Numbered from the stretch's first letter, positions 1 through 9,945 are shown. The stretch is DNA of 64,000 bases from Mesostigma viride (GCA_009746045.1 RPFO01000016.1:12501-76500), one strand, 5' to 3'. Notes: generated by a model not told the origin, from the letters alone. Program-made: numbers and translations.

Positions 1-284
1 GGATGCGCGAGCCCATGTACAGAAATGCAACAGCTTGCTGGTTGCAGCAACTGTGGCCTCATCAGTATTAATATGTGATAAAGAATGGGGCCATGCTTAT
101 CGCATTCATTGAAATTACTTGTGAGGCACATCAGGCCGTGCATAAACTACTTAATTAATTAGCACGTGACTGCGTCACGTGGGTGCCAATGCAGAGTAAA
201 AGAACCTTCACCCCCTACACACAATGAGGATTCAGATGCATATGAGGATTATATCCCCCTCTAGTGACTATATCCCCTTCCATG
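1..284. other. Intergenic flank, no gene seen
   Basis: I see no coding region here. The stretch holds one copy of a short dispersed repeat (151-214, listed separately). From about 285 it enters the fold-back-like repeat into which the nested LINEs are inserted. Confidence 0.5.
151..214. repeat. Dispersed repeat with CACGTGAC/GTCACGTG hairpin
   Basis: The sequence has 8-bp perfect arms around a 3-base loop, preceded by TTAATTAATT and followed by a GGGTGCCAAT...GAACCTTCA segment. The same block recurs at 17,800-17,864, and the distal part recurs inverted at about 19,355-19,392. Its class is unknown. Confidence 0.6.
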
Positions 285-2096
285 CAGGTCTTCCTACAGA
301 TAGCCACGCGGTCTTCACGTCTTTCCTCTCAGTAAGTAAGTAAGTAAGTACTTGCGTGTCATGCGCAAAGGCATGCCACGGAGTACTATGCTAATCTCAT
401 TAGAAAAATAATTACACACAAGTTTAAACAAATATTGTCTGCATCATCCCCCAACCGTTAAGCACTAGATGGGGATGTAATCCTCATCCGAGCTGTCCTC
501 TACTGTAATGGCAGACGAGGCGGTAGTGTAGCGGCTATCCTCAGGACCAATAACCTCGGCCCCCACGACGAGTGGACTCCCCAGGAATGGGCTGCTGCCA
601 TCTCCACCCTCCGCAATGATGCTGCCATGGGAGTGGACAATATTTCACCGGAGGTGGTTAAGATGCCTGAGCTTGAGCCTTTCCTCCGGGGTGTTTGCAA
701 CCGGATTCTACGAGATGGCCTCCCCCCGCCGACGTATTGGAAGACCGCTGTCCGGGTCATGCTGTACAAGGGCAAGGGGTCCGCCGCGGATACCGGCAAC
801 TACCGCGGCGTATGCCTCCAAAGCTGCGTGCTGAAAGTCTTCATGCGTCTCCTGCTGAACCGCATGCGCGCCAGCCTCGATCCCCACCTAGGTGAGTCCC
901 AGATGGGCTTCCGTGTTGGTCGCAATTGTGTTATGGTCACTATTACCGCGCGCCGCCTGATCGAGGAAGTGGGCCGCCTGGCCCCCGGCCTCTTGCCATT
1001 GCTATTGATCTTCGTGGATTACACCAAGGCATTCGATACGGTTATATGGGACGCCCTGTGGGTGGTCCTTCACCTGTTCCGTGTCCCATCGTACATCGTT
1101 GAGATCATCCGCCAGTTCTATGAAGGGTCCCAAGCCCAGGTCCGTACCGCCGACGGCGTCACTCCGGCGTTTCCCCTGCACACCGGGGTGTGGCAGGGCT
1201 GTGTGCTCTCCCCATATCTATTCATCATTATGGTGGACTATATTATGCGGCGTGCACAAGCCCGCTTCGCCCGGGTGGAGGGGCGCCCGCCGGGGATGGA
1301 GGTCACGGAGTACGCCAGCTACGGCGGGGTTGACCCACCCTACCGCCTGAGCGATCTGATCTACGCTGATGACACGACACTCGTGGAAACCCCAGAGTCA
1401 GCCCAACTGTGGCTAGACAGCTTATCACTGGAAGCGCAGGCGGTGGGGCTTATGATCAGCAAGAAAACGGAGGTCATGGCCATCGGCTTCCCTGCTGGGA
1501 TAGCCCCACCCACCCTCCTCTTGCTAGACGGCAGCCCCGTCCCCCCGGCGACTCGCTTCAAGCTCCTTGGCAGCTGGCTTCCCTCCACGGCCGACGACAT
1601 CAACACCCGCATTGGCCAGGCCTGGGCGGCCCTCCGCCGCCTCGACAGGTTCTGGACCTGTCGCTACCTGAGTGAGCGACGCAAGCGCATTCTGTTCAAG
1701 GCCCTTGTCCTCAGCATCCTCCTTTATGGCTGCGAGGCGTGGACCCTGGACCAGGCGCTGAGCCAGCAGCTTGACGGCACCGTCACTCGAATGCTCCGTC
1801 ATATCCTCGGCGTCCGCTACCAAGAACGCCGCACCCGGGCCGAGCTCTACTGCGAGCTCCCTCTTGTCACCCATACCATCCGACACCGCCGCCTCCTCTT
1901 TGCCGGCCATCTTGCCCGCACAGACCAGGTGAATACCGATGTGGGCCCTGCCGGGGGGCTTAAGACGGGCCAACCAGGTAGACACCTCCTCGTATGGCAG
2001 GGTCCCCTTGTCCCATCGCAACCCACTGGCAAACTTGCGCGCGCCGGGCACCGGCGCGGCGCGACCCGGACCTATGTGACACAACTGCTTGAAGAT

Positions 2097-3327
2097 TAAT
2101 TAATTAATTAATTAAAATCATAGCTCCGTTGGGAGCATATGTAACACATAGCCCTGAGAAAGGGGCATCTATGGGTTTGTAATACAATCAGGGCTACAAC
2201 CTGCAGGTGGAGGATGTACAACTGTCACCTGCTCTGGGTGCACAAGGTGCACCTGCACCGCCATGATGGTTCATGCCTCCTTAACAAGCACAGGCACCCA
2301 GGGGGGGCTTGAGGAGAGGGCCTAGAAGGCCTGCATGACATATGGGGTGGAGGGTATGTGGCTAGGCTATAGCTGGTGTACACATGGCATCTCAGCAGAG
2401 AGTAACTCCCTGCATAGTAGGCATCGCATGGCTAAATTCTTAATGCATCATCCATGGGAGGTCCCATTGTAGGCTGGGTGCGGCTAGATACTGAAAGCAT
2501 CATCCATGGGGGCCATTATGGGCGCACATGCGTGTGGGCCACTTGCAAGGCTAAGCCTATCTAATCTACACTACTGGTATGTTCCCTAGCCTGGAGTGGC
2601 AGGAGGGGCCTGCCAGGGCTTGTGGTCAACGTGGATGACCGCCCCCCTCCAGTATACCGGCTTCCCCCCTGCACGCTGCCGGAGCTGAAGGTAGGTCGGC
2701 CATAGCTCGCGTCGCCGCTGTTGCTGGGCCAAGGTCAAGTCGTCGTCCAGCGTGAAGCGAGTCTCCGAGAGCTTCTTGCGGCATTTAAGGAACGCCAGCT
2801 TGTCCGTCATGTACTTAAAGGTGAGGAGCACGGGTGCCGGGCCAGCCTTCCCCCGCGCGCGGGGGAGGCGGACAACCGACATGTCCAGCTCACCAGTGAG
2901 TAACATGGGGGCAAGAATGGCGCGCTTAACTGCCTCAAGGAGACTCGTGGAGGTCTCACCTGCCGGCTGGTCGAAGTGCTTGACGATGACATTGTGGCTG
3001 CGCTTGTCGAGCTCCGCCGCCTCGCGAAGGTCGAGGGCTTGTTGCTTGAGTTGTGCCGCGATGGTGGAGGTGGTGGAGGTGGTGTGATGCTTAAGCAAGT
3101 CCGCCCAGGTGGAGGGAACATCACTGGCCGGGCCAGCAGGTGCCGGCTGGGCAGCGATTTCCTGCACCGCTTGGGCGGTGAGGCCGGCGGTGTCATGCAA
3201 GCTCTCATCAAGGGCGGTGGCGGTGGCTTGAAGGCGTTGGTCGAGGTCGAGGAGCTGGGCTTTGATGTCGGCAGTGAAGGCGGAAACGGCGGTGGAGGTG
3301 GAGGCGGCGGCGGTGGAAATGTGAGGA
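2097..3327 (-). mobile_element. LINE element B copy 1 (minus), inserted in LINE A
   Basis: It is flanked by an 11-base target-site duplication TGCTTGAAGAT (2,086-2,096 and 3,328-3,338). On the minus strand it begins inside an ORF1 and runs through the ORF1 stop at 2,586. About 490 bp of 3' UTR follow, with the terminal CTCCCAACGGAG hairpin motif and a (TTAA)n tail (2,097-2,113). No ORF2 is present. The 3' part is repeated at 29,286-29,617. Confidence 0.85.
2586..3327 (-). CDS. LINE ORF1-like RNA-binding protein (5'-truncated)
   Basis: The open frame enters at the 5' truncation point (3,327) and ends in TAG at 2,586-2,588, about 246 residues. The N-terminal part is Ala/Thr/Ser-rich, then a helical, probably coiled-coil stretch. 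The C-terminal half has the layout of L1-type ORF1 proteins: a NVIVKHF strand, a PVLLTFK strand, and then a DDLTLAQQQRRRELWP segment like the conserved DLT-x-QQ-RR-EL region. In L1-type elements ORF1 is an RNA-binding chaperone packaged with the transcript. A decayed copy of the C-terminal segment lies at 30,316-30,460. No real start codon remains, so it is probably not expressed. Confidence 0.75.
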
Positions 3328-3800
3328 TGCTTGAAGATGCAGGGCTTCTGGGACTATCCGTACTCCGCGCCCGCATGATTGACAAGGAGAAATGGGCTGC
3401 CATCTGCGATAAGCACCTCCCCGAGGGGTATGCTCCTGTTTTCTCCCCACGGGCCCCGCGGCCCGTTGCTAGCCAGGGTAGAAGTCCGCAGGTGGAGGTT
3501 ATTGGTCCTGAGGATAGCCGCTACACTACCGCCTCGTCTGCCATTACAGTAGAGGACAGCTCGGATGAGGATTACATCCCCATAGTAGTGCTTAACGGTT
3601 GGGGGATGATGCAGACGATATTTGTCTAAACTTTTGTGTAATTATTTTTCTAATGAGATTAGCATAGTACTCCGTGGCATGCCTTTGCGCATGACACGCA
3701 AGTACTTACTTACTTACTTACTTACTTACCTCGACCTGCGGACTTCTACCCTGGCTTTCCTCTCAGACACCTACCCTAGTCCTGATCCACGGTGTTGGCC

Positions 3801-4110
3801 CACTATACTTTTCGTCCGAGGGTGGTAAAAAGGATCCGAGGCGTAAATTACCACGCGGTAATCTTACCACGCACGATCCCACGCCTGAGATCCAAGGCGG
3901 TAATAATTACAACGTCGAGTCTTAGGTAGTAAATTTACTAGCCGTAACGTTACCACGACGTATCTTTCGTAGTACTGTACCGACAAGGGAGATTACCGCG
4001 ACGGATCTTAGTTGAGAAGTTACCACCGGTAAATTAGGTGCCAGTGATCCGATGCTGTAAGATTACGTTTTAGTAAGTTACTAAGGGGGTCTTTGCCTGT
4101 CCACGGCCAG
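3801..4110. repeat. TTACCACG-rich repeat region
   Basis: Short motifs of the type TTACCACG and GGTAAATTAC recur here. The first 46 bases or so (ACTATACTTTTCGTCCGAGG...) reappear inverted at about 14,740-14,790. The region is probably part of a DNA transposon or satellite family shared with 13,900-14,810. No coding sequence is seen. Confidence 0.5.
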
Positions 4111-4300
4111 ATGGATGTGATATATTGTAATGGTGAAGTGGGAGAATGTGCGTGTCTATTAGCAAATGCAGCGAAATATAAAAATGTAGTTATCAGCCTT
4201 TGTCGCCTGTTCAGCAGTTGTCGTTGTCGGCCGTTGTCAGTAAGCGGCTATAGATTATGTGTGCTGGGGCCGGTGAAAAGACGCTAGCAAAGTTCGTCTG

Positions 4301-5513
4301 AATGGCGTCCAATAGAGGGGATTTCATTCTTATAGTGGATTGTTCGACGAGGAGAAGGCGAGGTTGCTGGCGGAGAATGCGAAAGAGCAGAGGGAAGCAG
4401 CGGAAGCCGTGCGTGGAAGATGAGGTAACGGGATGGAGTGTGGGCCCTGGCTTCTGGTTATGAAATGATGGCGGTTGCAGGCCAGCCGTGCTCGCTGGTA
4501 ATGGGTGTGTGGTGTTGAAATCCAAGTTCTGCGCTTATTCTCTTCTTTGGTCAATGATTGAAGGGATGTCGCCTTTTTTATTTTTGTGCATCTGCGTCCC
4601 GTCGTGACTGCCTCGTCATGGACGCCCAGGCGTAGAAGTTCGAACGAGGGAATGATTTTTCAAACGCCTGGATATGTTATGATGGTACGAATAAATGGTA
4701 ATGGGTAGAGGCGGCCAAAATTTTGTTGGAAGTGTGCCAACGCCGCACATACGACTTGAACAACCCTAGGTATCTTAGGAAAAGGAAGCACGGATACGTC
4801 GGAGTGGAGGAAGAGGAAGACGGTGACGATGGTGAAGACGGAGAGGTTTACAATGGAGGCCTTGAGAATGGGGAGACATTGAAGCAGGAGAGCAGGCTAG
4901 CGGTGAGTGGCCCGTCATGAATTACATTGTGGTTGCAGTTGTTAGCTAGGCGTGTTGATTGCTTCTTGCCGCGGGTAATCGCTAGCATGCATAACCTTCT
5001 TTTTTCAACAGGTGTTCTGGTGCATTGACTGCCGCAAAGCAATTAATGGGACTGATTATGTGCCTATCATGCCGTTTGGGAATCATACATTGCCAACAAT
5101 TTGTGTTTAGAAGGCGCGCCTTCAGAAGCATATTCAGCACCGCACGAACCAGGTGCTGAAGGCGTGCTTGGAGAGGAAGGGGTATAAAGTGCGCATGACT
5201 GCATCGAAGAAGAAGAAGCAGCAGGAATCGGGCAAGACCATGATAACCGAGCCAGGATTGGCTTTCGTGCATGCAGTACATGGTGCGGCGCAGGCAGTGA
5301 ATGCTGCATCGATTGCAGCGGTGCAGCCTGTGGCCATGGCGGTGCAGGCACGGGTCCTGATGTGTGGGCGTTGGCGAAGGAGATTCACGATGCTGTCATG
5401 GCCACATTGTCAAGCCAAGGAATGGGTGTTGGTTCCAGTCAGGTGCCTCGCCCGGAGGAAGCTTTTCTTCTGTAAGCAGAGGTGCGGCATCAAGCATTTG
5501 CAATCGCCATGAG
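4301..5513 (+). pseudogene. Broken spliced gene with BED-like zinc-finger pattern
   Basis: A plausible exon at 4,723-4,902 contains an acidic Glu/Asp/Gly stretch. It ends in a GT donor at 4,903 and joins in frame, across a 109-bp intron with a pyrimidine-rich acceptor (AG at 5,010-5,011), to a second exon. That exon reads WCIDCRKAI, then an in-frame TAG at 5,108-5,110, then LQKHIQH and a Lys-rich stretch. Cys-x2-Cys followed by His-x2-His resembles BED-type zinc fingers of hAT-like transposases or domesticated relatives. A further in-frame-like segment after about 5,330 sits in a different frame, which suggests a frameshift. A glutamate- and alanine-rich segment at 4,336-4,420 may be an upstream exon. 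It could be a dead transposase or a decayed host gene; I cannot name it. Confidence 0.35.
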
Positions 5514-5622
5514 AGCAGTGGAGATGTCTGCGGCATGAAGCATTTGCAATCGCCACGAGAGCAGTGGAGATGTCTGCGGCATTTGGAGATCTGCAGACAA
5601 TTGCAGGAGGACATTGTGCGGT
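5484..5622. repeat. 46-bp direct duplication
   Basis: A 46-base unit starting GCGGCAT is present at 5,484 and 5,530, with the start of a third unit at 5,576. It lies at the 3' edge of the broken gene. Confidence 0.7.
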
Positions 5623-6369
5623 ACGCTTGTAGGGTGTATGCTGTGTTCCGCTCGCTAATGGACATGTGCCCCTGTAACCTCTTCCAGGCTAGTATCTGCT
5701 ATCCACCTGTTCAGGCTTGAAAAGTAAATTGCTGTACGGTTCACAATTGGCATGGCTTGACATGCACGCGTCCTTGACTGTGTTCTGCATGGGTTTGGGT
5801 TTTAGCGGTTTACATCAGACTCTGCTGTGTATCTGCTTAATCAGCCGACGTGTCACATAGGGACAGCAACGGCGCTGGGATGCCGCCCGGTGTGAATGCG
5901 AGTGAGGTACGCGCTGTCATGCATGGCGGATGGGGCGTGGAAGCCACGACCCACGTTTTTGTGTTTGCACGGGGGGCTAGGGTGCAAGTTGTTGTGTTGC
6001 CCTGTCATTCATATGGCCATGGATACGCGGGAAGCTTTCCCCGTACCCATACTTAATGATGCATGGACTGGTTGTCACAGCCAAGGGTTTAGCTGTCGTG
6101 GGTTTGCTGAGTAATCATGGCAGGCTGCTAGGCTGGTGCTAGAACAGCCATAGCGCGGTTACTGCTATGTCTTGCCCGTGCTAACTGATGCTGCAGCCAC
6201 ATGTGCGTGGAGCGCGAATCGTCCCGTGAGGAGAAGGAGGAGGCGGGGCCGGTGCACCCACGGTCAGGCCGGTCCGGAGAAGAAGGAGGCGGAGCACCCA
6301 GTGTGGGAGAAGGAGAAGGCGGGGAAGCACTGAAGCTCCACCCCATGTCAGGCCTCTAGTATAGGTGGC
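5623..6369. other. No recognisable gene
   Basis: Only short frames without family resemblance are present. 6,225-6,335 contains a GGAGAAGGAGGAGGCGG-type purine-rich imperfect repeat. Confidence 0.4.
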
Positions 6370-6495
6370 AGTTAACTAAACCCATGCACCTGCAGGTTGT
6401 AGCTCAGAATGTATTAAAAATCATATGCCCCTTTGCAGGTATATGTGTAACAGTGACTCCCAACGGATATATGTTCCTAATTTGTTAAATTCTTA
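6370..6495 (+). mobile_element. LINE 3' end (B-like)
   Basis: This matches the 3' UTR of element B: CCTGCAGGTTGTAGC, ATGCCCC, then GTGTAACA...CTCCCAACGGA. The tail is short and T-rich. The copy is heavily 5'-truncated. Confidence 0.6.
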
Positions 6496-6529
6496 CTGAA
6501 TAATTGTTGTCTTTATGAACCCATGAAGA

Positions 6530-6862
6530 GCAAAGCCCGGTGGGGAGTACATGTAACGCATTACCACGAGAAGGGGTCCCCACACCGCATTTCTTTGCTC
6601 TCTGTTCCTACTATGCAGAACAAGAAGAGGTGGAAGACCAATGTCCCGGCTCACACGCCAGCCCCTGTGGGTAAGCCCCCTCCCCCAAAGCGGAAGGGGC
6701 GCTTTGGGGAGAAGTGTAGTTAGGATTTTGTAGACTAGATAGCTTAGAGTTAGCTTATTTCGATGTCGCGGCTTGACCCACCTCCACCCATTCAGCAAGG
6801 AATATGTGCTACATGATCTCCCAACGGAGGCATGTTATAATTTTATTTGATTGTTTAATGTA
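6530..6862 (+). mobile_element. LINE family C 3' end
   Basis: It contains the last codons of a LINE protein (ATGCAGAACAAGAAG..., stop at 6,721), a 3' UTR with TAGACTAGATAGCTTAGAGTTAG, and the terminal motif GCTACATGATCTCCCAACGGAGG followed by a T-rich tail. Family C recurs at 17,495-17,680, 19,390-20,312 and 20,545-20,725. Confidence 0.75.
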
Positions 6863-6864
6863 GT

Positions 6865-6942
6865 GTCTTGGGGCATGATGCAGATGAGATTTGTAACTTC
6901 CGTGTAATTATGTTTCTATAGAGATTAGCATAGTACTATAAA
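6865..6942 (+). mobile_element. LINE family A-like 3' end abutting (CCAT)n
   Basis: GCATGATGCAG...GTGTAATTATGTTTCTA...GAGATTAGCATAGTACT matches the family A 3' terminus. Here it is followed by (CATC)n instead of (CTTA)n. Confidence 0.6.
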
Positions 6943-7280
6943 CATCCATCCATCCATCCATCCATCCATCCATCCATCCATCCATCCATCCATCCATCCA
7001 TCCATCCATCCATCCATCCATCCATCCATCCATCCATCCATCCATCCATCCATCCATCCATCCATCCATCCATCCATCCATCCATCCATCCATCCATCCA
7101 TCCATCCATCCATCCATCCATCCATCCATCCATCCATCCATCCATCCATCCATCCATCCATCCATCCATCCATCCATCCATCCATCCATCCATCCATCCA
7201 TCCATCCATCCATCCATCCATCCACCCATCCATCCATCCATCCATCCATCCATCCATCCATCCATCCATCCATCCATCCA
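6943..7280. repeat. (CCAT)n microsatellite, about 84 units
   Basis: An almost perfect tetranucleotide run of about 338 bp with one substitution near 7,224. It lies between a LINE A-like 3' end and the 5'-truncated start of a LINE D copy. The long open frames across it are repeat artefacts. Confidence 0.95.
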
Positions 7281-7674
7281 TTTTAGAGTAGGATATGCTG
7301 CTCATGTCCGCAATGAGGACCTGTACCAGGGCATGCCCTACATCACCAGCACAATTAAGCAACGCCGCCTGCAGCTAGTAGGGCACCTAGCTCGCACCAA
7401 CCAGGTAGACACCTCACGTGGCCCCCCCGCAGGACTGCGACCAGCCCAGCCTGGCCGGCACCTCCTGACGTGGGCTGGGCCCAGTGATGTTAGACGCCGC
7501 AAGGCCCGCACCTTCAAAGAACAGCTCGTCGAGGACATGGGGGGCCTAGGCCTCTCCGTGATTTGGAAGAAGATGATGGACAAGGCCAAGTGGGCCCAGG
7601 TCATAGAGGACAACGAGCCCCCCCCAGTGGGGAAGCGCCCACGTGTGCAATCCCACGGGAGGCACGCTAGATAG
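7281..7674 (+). pseudogene. LINE reverse transcriptase C-terminal fragment (family D)
   Basis: The frame is open from the end of the microsatellite to TAG at 7,672-7,674. It contains [15 protein letters not shown], which aligns with the thumb/C-terminal region of the family A enzyme at 1,880-1,930, and a [11 protein letters not shown] block equivalent to DKEKWAAI of family A. The catalytic domain is absent because of 5' truncation. Confidence 0.75.
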
Positions 7675-7860
7675 CTCCCCTAGGGCAGCGTGCGGCTGCC
7701 TAGATAGATGACGTAGATAGAATGTTGTTAGATAGATGTAGTATGTAGCCAATGTAGATAGATTAGACCGGTAGGAATGTGTGCACCCATCCATCCATTC
7801 ATCGGGGTTAATGCTCCGTGACTCCCCAACGGGAGCACGAGTCTAATTAATTAATTAATT
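7281..7860 (+). mobile_element. LINE family D copy, 5'-truncated
   Basis: It has a reverse transcriptase C-terminus (7,281-7,674), a 3' UTR rich in GATAGATG, and the end motif GCTCCGTGACTCCCCAACGGGAGCAC followed by (TTAA)n at about 7,840-7,861. Confidence 0.75.
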
Positions 7861-7863
7861 AAT

Positions 7864-8055
7864 GAAGGAGACTGGGGGTCTCTGCCCTTTCTCCTGTTGT
7901 GCACACACAGGGCTTAAAAGCACTTCGGTGCTCCGTGACTCCCCAACGGGAGCACGTGTTTAATTAATTAATTAATTAATTAATTAATTAATTAATCGGG
8001 GTTAACTAATGCTCCTTGACTCCCTAATGGGGGCATGAGTTTAATAAATGAATTA
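7864..8055 (+). mobile_element. Two further LINE D 3' ends in tandem
   Basis: 7,864-7,995 is almost the same as the insertion terminus at about 31,494-31,608: AAGGAGACTGGGGGTCTCTG, the CCCCAACGGGAGCAC end and a long (TTAA)n. A second, more diverged end follows to about 8,055. Stacked 3' ends suggest repeated insertion into the (TTAA)n tails. Confidence 0.65.
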
Positions 8056-8500
8056 AGTTGATTCAGATGAGGTCCCTGCTGGTTCCTTGTGGACTGGCCA
8101 GCCAGGGAGATATCTTGTTACATGGTCAGGCCCTTGCCGACCATGTAAGAACGAACCTGTTAGGCGCGACGCAGTGGCCAACATTGGACATACCGCCATA
8201 TGTTTGTCTCCGCGATATGATTTTAGCTGACATGCAGAGCACAGACACTGTTGGCGTCATCCGCTCAACCCCTCTTATTCAGACATGGGACCTCGGATAT
8301 GTAGGATTAGTAGCGTTGCCCAGGCGGACATTGTCAAAGACTACGACCCCCCAGTTGTGGGTCCTAGGAAATTTAACAAGCATGATTGTCTCCTTGTTGA
8401 TAGGCATTAATTAATCCTTGATGATAGGCATTGCTTGCGTGCAAGAGTAGCTCGAGGCCCATATTTTAGACTACTAGCTGAGCTGTGGACATACATGTAG
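8056..8500 (+). other. Unclassified coding-like remnant
   Basis: An open frame of 118 codons (8,058-8,414) and an overlapping frame with DIVKDYDPPVVGPRKF followed by DRHCLRARVARGPYF suggest a decayed protein segment, possibly the tail of another LINE. There are frame breaks and no firm family match. A CCCCCAACATGG plus (TTAA)-like end at about 8,575-8,615 would suit a LINE 3' terminus. Confidence 0.3.
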
Positions 8501-8615
8501 TTATTGACGTCTTGACGGATATTGACGTCTTGGGGTGACTTCCACTATATCTTCTTTGGGGAATTCAGAGATCCCGGTCCCCCAACATGGACATGAGACT
8601 AATTAAAATCAATTA

Positions 8616-9140
8616 ATCAATGTCATGAATAGAGCGCGTTCATGACGTTCAGTCATGAACAGAGCCCTAACCTTAAACACATAAGAAAACAATTATGGCG
8701 GGCCATGTGACCAATGTAAGAAGCTTAGCCCCCAAACATATTGTTGTCTCACGTAATGAATCACTTGCTGATCAACAAATCGATGGTTATCTCATAGGCA
8801 CAATGTACCTCTGACCATCATTGCTGGCCCATGCATGCATGCACCAATGGCAGCCTACATGACACATACATCGCTTATTTGCCATGTAAAAAATGCGACA
8901 AAGTGTCCATATAGGTACTCATAGATTAGCACAAATTCCTTAGCACGATGTGGACAACTTTACTTAACGGTGAAAGCCTGTCTCGCCCTTATTGCCTTGA
9001 GGGTTCCCGGCGATAGGTCCTGTCTGTTGGTCGACATTTTTCTTTTGCAGCTGGCCATCGTCGGTAGGTATGAATGATCTCGATGCTAGCAATTACGATG
9101 ATGATACCCGAGGTAGTCTATACCTCGGATCGAGAGCTTC
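8616..9140. other. No gene seen
   Basis: AT-rich, no credible open frame, no strong internal repeat. Confidence 0.4.
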
Positions 9141-9159
9141 TTCTTGTATGGCAATGCCG

Positions 9160-9945
9160 GCAGGGCGATGACGGTGACGGCCGTCACCGTCATCGCTCTC
9201 GACGGGCGTGATGGAAAGGACCTGTTTGATAGGCGGCAGCTATTTTTAATATAGGTCGTTTACTATTACTCCCAATAAAGAGTTATGAGGTTGGCCCTCG
9301 GCATGGCGATCACGGGGCGATGACGGGGCGATGACGGGGCGATGACGGGGCGTTGACGCGCGTGATGAATAGGATCTGTTTGATAGGCGGCGGCTATTGG
9401 TAATATAGTTTGTTGATTAAGAGAAGAGTTTAGATGTTGGCCCGTCGAGGGCGATGACGGTGACGCCGTCACCGTCATCGCCCTCGACGGGCGTCATGAA
9501 TACGACCTTTTTTATATGCGGCGGCTATTGGTAGTATAGGTCGTTGACTATTACTCCGAATAAAGAGTTAAGAGGTTGGCCCTCGGCATGGCGATCACGG
9601 GGCGATGACGGGGCGATGACGGGGCGTTGACGCGCGTGATGAATAGGATCTGTTTGATAGGCGGCGGCTATTGGTAATATAGATTGTTGATTAAGAGAAG
9701 AGTTTAGATGTTGGCCCGTCGAGGGCGATGACGGTGACGGTCGTCACCGTCATCGCCCTCGACGGGCGTGATGATAAGCCCATGTTTGATATGCGGCAGC
9801 TATTGGTAGTATAGGTCGTTGACTATCACTCCGAATAAAGAGTTAACAGGTTAAGGCCCTCGGCCGGGCGATGACGGGGCGATGACGGGGCGTTGACGCT
9901 CGTGATGAATAGGACCTGTTTGATAGGCGGCGGCTATTGCTAATA
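9160..9945. repeat. Tandem array with large palindromes
   Basis: About 280-bp units are built from two roughly 140-bp halves sharing GTTTGATAGGCGGCGGCTAT. One half of each unit is centred on a long palindrome: 9,167-9,194 (14-base arms), 9,441-9,491 (25-base arms, 1-base loop) and 9,715-9,766 (25-base arms, 2-base loop). The other half carries a GGGGCGATGAC minisatellite. The arms include CGATGACGGTGACG. Confidence 0.85.

Larger units (their letters stand above)
565..3629 (+). pseudogene. LINE reverse transcriptase, 5'-truncated and split by element B
   Basis: The coding sequence runs from 565 to 2,096 and resumes in frame at 3,339. Visible reverse transcriptase motifs are a GKG-NYRG block near the start, FVDYTKAFD (about 1,012-1,038), GVWQGCVLSP (about 1,185-1,215) and the catalytic YADD (1,362-1,373), followed by a thumb with GHLARTDQ. 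The C-terminal tail after the split includes DKEKWAAI and ends around 3,629. In other copies of the family the stop comes earlier (DYIPI then stop); here a small change extends the frame. The start is missing, so this copy is not a complete gene. The short-repeat tail suggests an RTE- or L1-like clade, which would need phylogeny to settle. Confidence 0.85.
564..3735 (+). mobile_element. LINE family A copy 2 (plus), inserted in copy 1
   Basis: This non-LTR retrotransposon is 5'-truncated, so the endonuclease is missing. It carries most of the reverse transcriptase and ends in a family A 3' UTR and (CTTA)n tail at about 3,706-3,735. A short ACCTC is repeated at both junctions with copy 1. It was itself split by element B at 2,097-3,327. 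Removing B restores an open reading frame through the junction. Confidence 0.8.
333..3754 (-). mobile_element. LINE family A copy 1 (5'-truncated, minus), outer element of a triple nest
   Basis: On the minus strand this is the 3' end of LINE family A: the last codons of the reverse transcriptase, a short 3' UTR, and a four-base repeat tail seen as (GTAA)n at 333-350. It is flanked by CTTTCCTCTCAG on both sides. It was split at about 564 by a plus-strand copy of the same family. Its remainder is 333-563 plus about 3,736-3,754. Confidence 0.75.
285..3800 (-). repeat. Fold-back-like dispersed repeat, split by LINE insertion
   Basis: The segments 285-332 and 3,755-3,800 together match, in reverse orientation, an uninterrupted relative at about 15,485-15,585. 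That relative carries a single CTTTCCTCTCAG where this copy has two (321-332 and 3,755-3,766). The relative is therefore the pre-insertion (empty) site, and CTTTCCTCTCAG is a target-site duplication. Confidence 0.7.

Noticed and set aside
300-3735. A single LINE with 5' inversion (twin priming)
   Set aside because: The inverted part is the 3' end with its own tail, not an upstream segment, and target duplications fit independent nested insertions better.
6908-7362. Long open frames over the (CCAT)n tract
   Set aside because: Open only because the tetranucleotide repeat lacks stops in those frames; no coding signal.
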